Shown: one piece after another, positions 61,153 through 64,000 of the stretch | How positions within the stretch are numbered: the stretch's first letter is position 1 | Layout of the letters: each line of letters begins with the position of its first letter | Source of the DNA: Magnetococcales bacterium WMHbin3 | GTDB lineage: Bacteria; Pseudomonadota; Magnetococcia; Magnetococcales; Magnetaquicoccaceae | NCBI GenBank assembly: GCA_002753185.1 | Contig: PDZX01000012.1 | Span: forward strand, 1 to 64,000 | DNA: 64,000 nucleotides | Direction of reading: 5' to 3' | Notes under the pieces: generated by a model | The model's database searches: none | What the model was told of the DNA's origin: nothing | Seen by the model: only the letters and a program-made list of their open reading frames with translations | Made by a program: the position numbers and the translations under genes

Positions 61153-63492
61153 ATGAAAATCGCCGCGTGGGTGCTGACCGATTTCCCCAAGGCGCAAACC
61201 CGCGCCGAGATGACCGCTGCGGCACGGGAACTGGCGCGGGTGGGCTTTCTGGTGATCTACCGCCAGGAGCGCTACGCCGGGATCCTGACCACCGGCGACG
61301 TGACGGCGGGACGGAGGGCTGTGGAGGGACCGGCGGTGAGCGTCGAGGCGTCCCCCTCCGAAGTCTTGGAACGCATGACGATGAGCGGTCGTCCGGTGTT
61401 GCCGGTGTTCGCGGGCGAGACGTTCCTCGGCGTGGTGACCCGGATCGGCCTGGAGGCGGCGCAAAACCGCAAGAAGGGCAAGAAAGGGACGGACAGCCGG
61501 GAATTGCAGGAACTGAAAAGAAAAAATCTCAAGCTAAGGGAGGAGTTGCTCACACTTCGGCAACTGGCGAGACGCAACGAAAGGACCGCCCAGGCGCGGC
61601 TCGCCATCAACACCCTGCTGCAAACGGCCCTGGAGCCGATCTCCCTGGAAGAACAGCTCTCGAAGGCGCTGGAGATCATTCTGGGGCTTTCCTGGCTGGC
61701 GGTGCAGTCACGCGGGGCGATTTTTCTGGCGGACCCGGAGACCCGGTGTCTGACCCTCAAGGTCCAGAGCGGGCTTTCTCCCATTCTGTTGTCCCACTGC
61801 GCCAACGTGGAGCCGGGTTGGTGTCTGTGCGGACGGGCGGCCAAGTCGGGATCCCTGGTCTTCTCTTCCGATGTGGGGCCGGAGCACGACGTCCGTTACG
61901 AGGGGATGCAACCCCATGGCCATTATTGCGTGCCGATCCTGCTGCGCGGCAGGCTGTTGGGGGTGTGCAATCTCTATCTTGCCGCCGGTCATGCCCGCCG
62001 GGCCGAGGAGGAGGAGTTTCTGGTCGCTGTGGCCAATACCCTGGCCGGCCTCATCGAGCGCAAGCGGATGGAGGTGGCCCTGCGCAATGCCAAGGAGGAG
62101 GCGGAGAGCGCCAACCGGGCCAAGACCGCGTTTTTGGCCAACGTCAGCCACGAGATCCGCACCCCGCTGAACGCCATCGTGGGGTTTTCGCGGATTCTGC
62201 TCAAGCATCAGAGCCAGATCTCCCCCCGTTTTTTGCGCTACCTGGAGAACATCCGCGTCAGCGGGGACAATCTGACCGAGATCATCAGCAACGTCCTGGA
62301 TCTGGCCAAGATCGAGGCCGGCAAGGTCGAGCTGGACCAGGAGGACATCGACATCGTTCTGCTGGTGCAGAGTCTTTATCAGATCACCAAGGACCGCGCG
62401 GCGGAAAAGGGGGTGATGGTGCGTTACGCCGTCGATCCGGACCTGCCGCGTCAGGTCCGTTCCGACCGGACGCGCATCAATCAGATTCTGATGAACCTGA
62501 TGTCCAACGCCATCAAGTTCACCCCGCGCGGCAAGGAGGTGATCCTGCATGCCCGCAGGGACGGCGGGTGGATGGAGTTCGCGGTGGAGGATCACGGCAT
62601 CGGCATTCCCGCCGACCGGTTGCAGGCGATTTTCGAGCCGTTCGAGCAGGCCGACAGTTCGACCACGCGGGTGCATGGCGGCACGGGGCTGGGGCTTTCC
62701 ATCGTGCGGAGCCTGACCGTGATCCTGGACGGGACCGTGAGCGTGGCGAGCGAGGAGGGGATGGGTTCGCGGTTCACGGTGCGCCTGCCCTTGCGGGAGA
62801 CGGATCCGCCCGCTGGAGGGGAGCATCCCGGTCAGAATTGGCGCGCCTATCGGTTCGATCGCGGCGTCAAGCTGCTGATGGTGGAGGACAACGCCATGAA
62901 CCGGGAGATGTTGCAGGCCGTCCTTGACGAGGTGGGGCTGACCGCTGCGGTGGCCGAGGATGGCGGACGTGGCGTGGCAATGGCCGCAGAAATGCGTCCT
63001 GATCTTATCTTGATGGATCTGCACATGCCTGTCATGGACGGCTTGACAGCCACGCGGTTGTTGAAGCAGAATCCAGTGACTGCGTCGATTCCGGTGATCG
63101 GGCTGTCCGCAGACGCCTTCGTGGAACGGGAAAGGGAGGCCCGCGAGGCAGGCGTGGATGCCTTTCTGACCAAGCCTGTGGATCTGGCCAGGTTGATCCC
63201 GCTGATGGCCCACCACCTCGCGCACGCGCGCGGGGATGTGCTTGCCGACGCTCCGGGAGTGGGCACGCCGATGCCGGAGGAGGTTTTCGCCGAGGTGCGC
63301 CGTGGGGTGGCGGAGATCGCGGCGCTGCCTCTGTTCGAATCGGGTCGGATCGTGGCCATCTGCGACGCCCTGGAAGCCAGATGCAACCCCTACGACTCGC
63401 CGGTCGCGGCGATCCCCGGGCGGATCCGCACGGCGGTCTTCACGAGGAATTCCAATAAAATTGCTGATATCATTCAAGAATTCCTCGAATAG
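61153..63492 (+). CDS. CBS-GAF hybrid histidine kinase with receiver
   Basis: 779 residues. N-terminal about 105 residues look like a CBS pair ([13 protein letters not shown] and [20 protein letters not shown]). A coiled coil (about 108-150) leads to a GAF domain (about 150-310) with [12 protein letters not shown]. The H-box is [19 protein letters not shown], His near 334. ATPase: [33 protein letters not shown]. Receiver (about 573-690): [12 protein letters not shown], acceptor Asp in [13 protein letters not shown], Lys in LTKPVD. The C-terminal 90 residues have no HPt His pattern I can see. No membrane helix: a cytoplasmic sensor, perhaps of adenosyl ligands via CBS. It lies 170 bp before dsrA. 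Confidence 0.9.
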   Translation: MKIAAWVLTDFPKAQTRAEMTAAARELARVGFLVIYRQERYAGILTTGDVTAGRRAVEGPAVSVEASPSEVLERMTMSGRPVLPVFAGETFLGVVTRIGLEAAQNRKKGKKGTDSRELQELKRKNLKLREELLTLRQLARRNERTAQARLAINTLLQTALEPISLEEQLSKALEIILGLSWLAVQSRGAIFLADPETRCLTLKVQSGLSPILLSHCANVEPGWCLCGRAAKSGSLVFSSDVGPEHDVRYEGMQPHGHYCVPILLRGRLLGVCNLYLAAGHARRAEEEEFLVAVANTLAGLIERKRMEVALRNAKEEAESANRAKTAFLANVSHEIRTPLNAIVGFSRILLKHQSQISPRFLRYLENIRVSGDNLTEIISNVLDLAKIEAGKVELDQEDIDIVLLVQSLYQITKDRAAEKGVMVRYAVDPDLPRQVRSDRTRINQILMNLMSNAIKFTPRGKEVILHARRDGGWMEFAVEDHGIGIPADRLQAIFEPFEQADSSTTRVHGGTGLGLSIVRSLTVILDGTVSVASEEGMGSRFTVRLPLRETDPPAGGEHPGQNWRAYRFDRGVKLLMVEDNAMNREMLQAVLDEVGLTAAVAEDGGRGVAMAAEMRPDLILMDLHMPVMDGLTATRLLKQNPVTASIPVIGLSADAFVEREREAREAGVDAFLTKPVDLARLIPLMAHHLAHARGDVLADAPGVGTPMPEEVFAEVRRGVAEIAALPLFESGRIVAICDALEARCNPYDSPVAAIPGRIRTAVFTRNSNKIADIIQEFLE

Positions 63493-63588
63493 GGCCTGTT
63501 TGAAAATCATTCCGGGCGCAGTGGAAAAAAAATTCGAATATCGGAATTTTCTGATTTACTAATGAAGCGATTCTGCTTTAAGATTGGC

Positions 63589-63610
63589 GCCGGACTCGAA
63601 AGGGTCCGGC
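63589..63610. repeat. Hairpin upstream of dsrA
   Basis: GCCGGAC and GTCCGGC, 7-bp stem with an 8-nt loop, without a T run. It lies 52 bp before the dsrA start, within its probable leader, so it could be a leader structure or a weak terminator of the kinase gene. Confidence 0.4.
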
Positions 63611-63661
63611 TCATGGATGCGTAGCCTTCACGGCAATTTTTTCTTGAGGAGTATGTGAATA

Positions 63662-64000
63662 ATGAGTGGCAAACATGACAAAAATAAGGCGATGACCCTG
63701 CACACGCCCCTGCTCAACGAGCTGGAATCCGGCCCGTGGCCGAGCTTTTTTTCCGATCTTAAGGAATATTCAAAGAAAAAGCCGGTTGTTGTTCAACTCC
63801 TCAATCAGCTTGAAGAGTCTTATGAAAACCGTTGGAATTACTGGATCGGCAAGGTGCTCAACGCGCCGGGTTATGGCGGCGGCATCATTGCCCGCGTCTC
63901 CGAGAAGGCGGACAAGTATCCCGGTCTGGCCAACTTCCACACCGTGCGCGTGATCGAGCCGCCGGGCTGGGTCTACAACACGGATGCGCTGCGCAACCTG
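63662..64000 (+). CDS. dsrA: Dissimilatory sulfite reductase alpha subunit, 3' end outside window
   Basis: 113 residues visible from the ATG at 63662 (GAGGAG 10 nt before). TPLLNELESGPWPSFFSDLK followed by YGGGIIARVSEKADKYPGL and LANFHTVRVIEPPGWVYNTD match the N-terminus of DsrA. DsrAB holds sirohaem and iron-sulfur clusters and acts reductively in sulfate reducers or in reverse in sulfur oxidisers. The siroheme-cluster Cys motifs lie beyond the window. The reverse, oxidative direction is inferred from the proteobacterial gene style and neighbouring sulfur transporters; it is not shown by this fragment. Confidence 0.9.
   Translation, partial: MSGKHDKNKAMTLHTPLLNELESGPWPSFFSDLKEYSKKKPVVVQLLNQLEESYENRWNYWIGKVLNAPGYGGGIIARVSEKADKYPGLANFHTVRVIEPPGWVYNTDALRNL

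Noticed and set aside
1-64000. Magnetosome, CRISPR, rRNA, tRNA or prophage regions
   Set aside because: Looked for by eye on both strands; no mam genes, no spaced repeats, no rRNA-like or cloverleaf sequence, no integrase or phage structural genes were seen.

Overview
The window is GC-rich proteobacterial DNA with AT-rich intergenic gaps and one AT-rich island (about 40.43-43.1 kb). It carries two-component systems with sigma54 activators, a flagellin, a superoxide reductase, sulfur-compound transporters and the 5' end of dsrA, the dissimilatory (probably reverse-type) sulfite reductase alpha subunit. This suggests a flagellated, microaerophilic, sulfur-oxidising proteobacterium. The TPR/glycosyltransferase and DUF47 gene styles recall Magnetococcales-like genomes, but that placement is an impression and was not tested. 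No magnetosome (mam) genes, rRNA, tRNA or CRISPR array were seen.

Layout: 0-3.2 kb holds a packed three-gene unit: a long coiled-coil protein cut by the window edge, a CYTH-CHAD protein (predicted triphosphate/polyphosphate-binding folds) and a MotB/OmpA-type stator-like protein. 3.2-4.4 kb has a superoxide reductase and wreckage of toxin-antitoxin modules. 4.8-19.3 kb is a phosphate/polyphosphate island: five DUF47 (PhoU-like) genes, two Pit transporters, a PPK2 kinase, phoB-phoR translationally coupled to an orphan pstS (no pstCAB in the window), and a sigma54 activator/histidine kinase pair. 19.4-22.3 kb is a LolD/MacB-type ABC ATPase with an FtsX-like permease. 22.4-30.9 kb is a second sigma54 circuit: a 1430-aa hybrid kinase divergent from a sigma54 activator, flanked by two genes with good -24/-12 promoters, namely a Crp-like effector domain without DNA-binding domain and a REC-histidine kinase.

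30.9-40.4 kb is mixed housekeeping and accessory: ROK sugar kinase, Suv3-like helicase, spermidine-synthase-like protein, lectin-like membrane protein, GT4 glycosyltransferase, lytic transglycosylase and a PHP-UvrD fusion. The AT-rich island has a 31-residue exported peptide, an unrecognised 572-aa membrane protein and a 17-bp inverted repeat. 43.1-51.2 kb has a YqaA-type membrane protein, a flagellin, and a leftward run of SulP, two Usp-like proteins, a small membrane protein, TauE/SafE and an ABC-F ATPase. 51.5-53.3 kb is an OLD-like ATPase/TOPRIM protein flanked by a decayed copy of the end of the neighbouring kinase gene. 53.3-56.6 kb is an HD-GYP/response regulator/kinase operon. 56.8-63.5 kb has a BaiN-like flavoprotein, a tandemly duplicated TPR-glycosyltransferase and a CBS-GAF hybrid kinase, ending with dsrA.

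Themes: phosphate import (Pit) with many PhoU-like partners and polyphosphate enzymes under both PhoBR and sigma54 control; and sulfur-compound traffic (SulP, TauE) near dsrA. The strongest candidates for undescribed biology are the Pit/DUF47/orphan-PstS arrangement, the stator-like/CYTH-CHAD unit, a repeated TTTTGCTGCA element shared by two phosphate promoters, and the self-contained sigma54 circuit at 22.4-30.9 kb.
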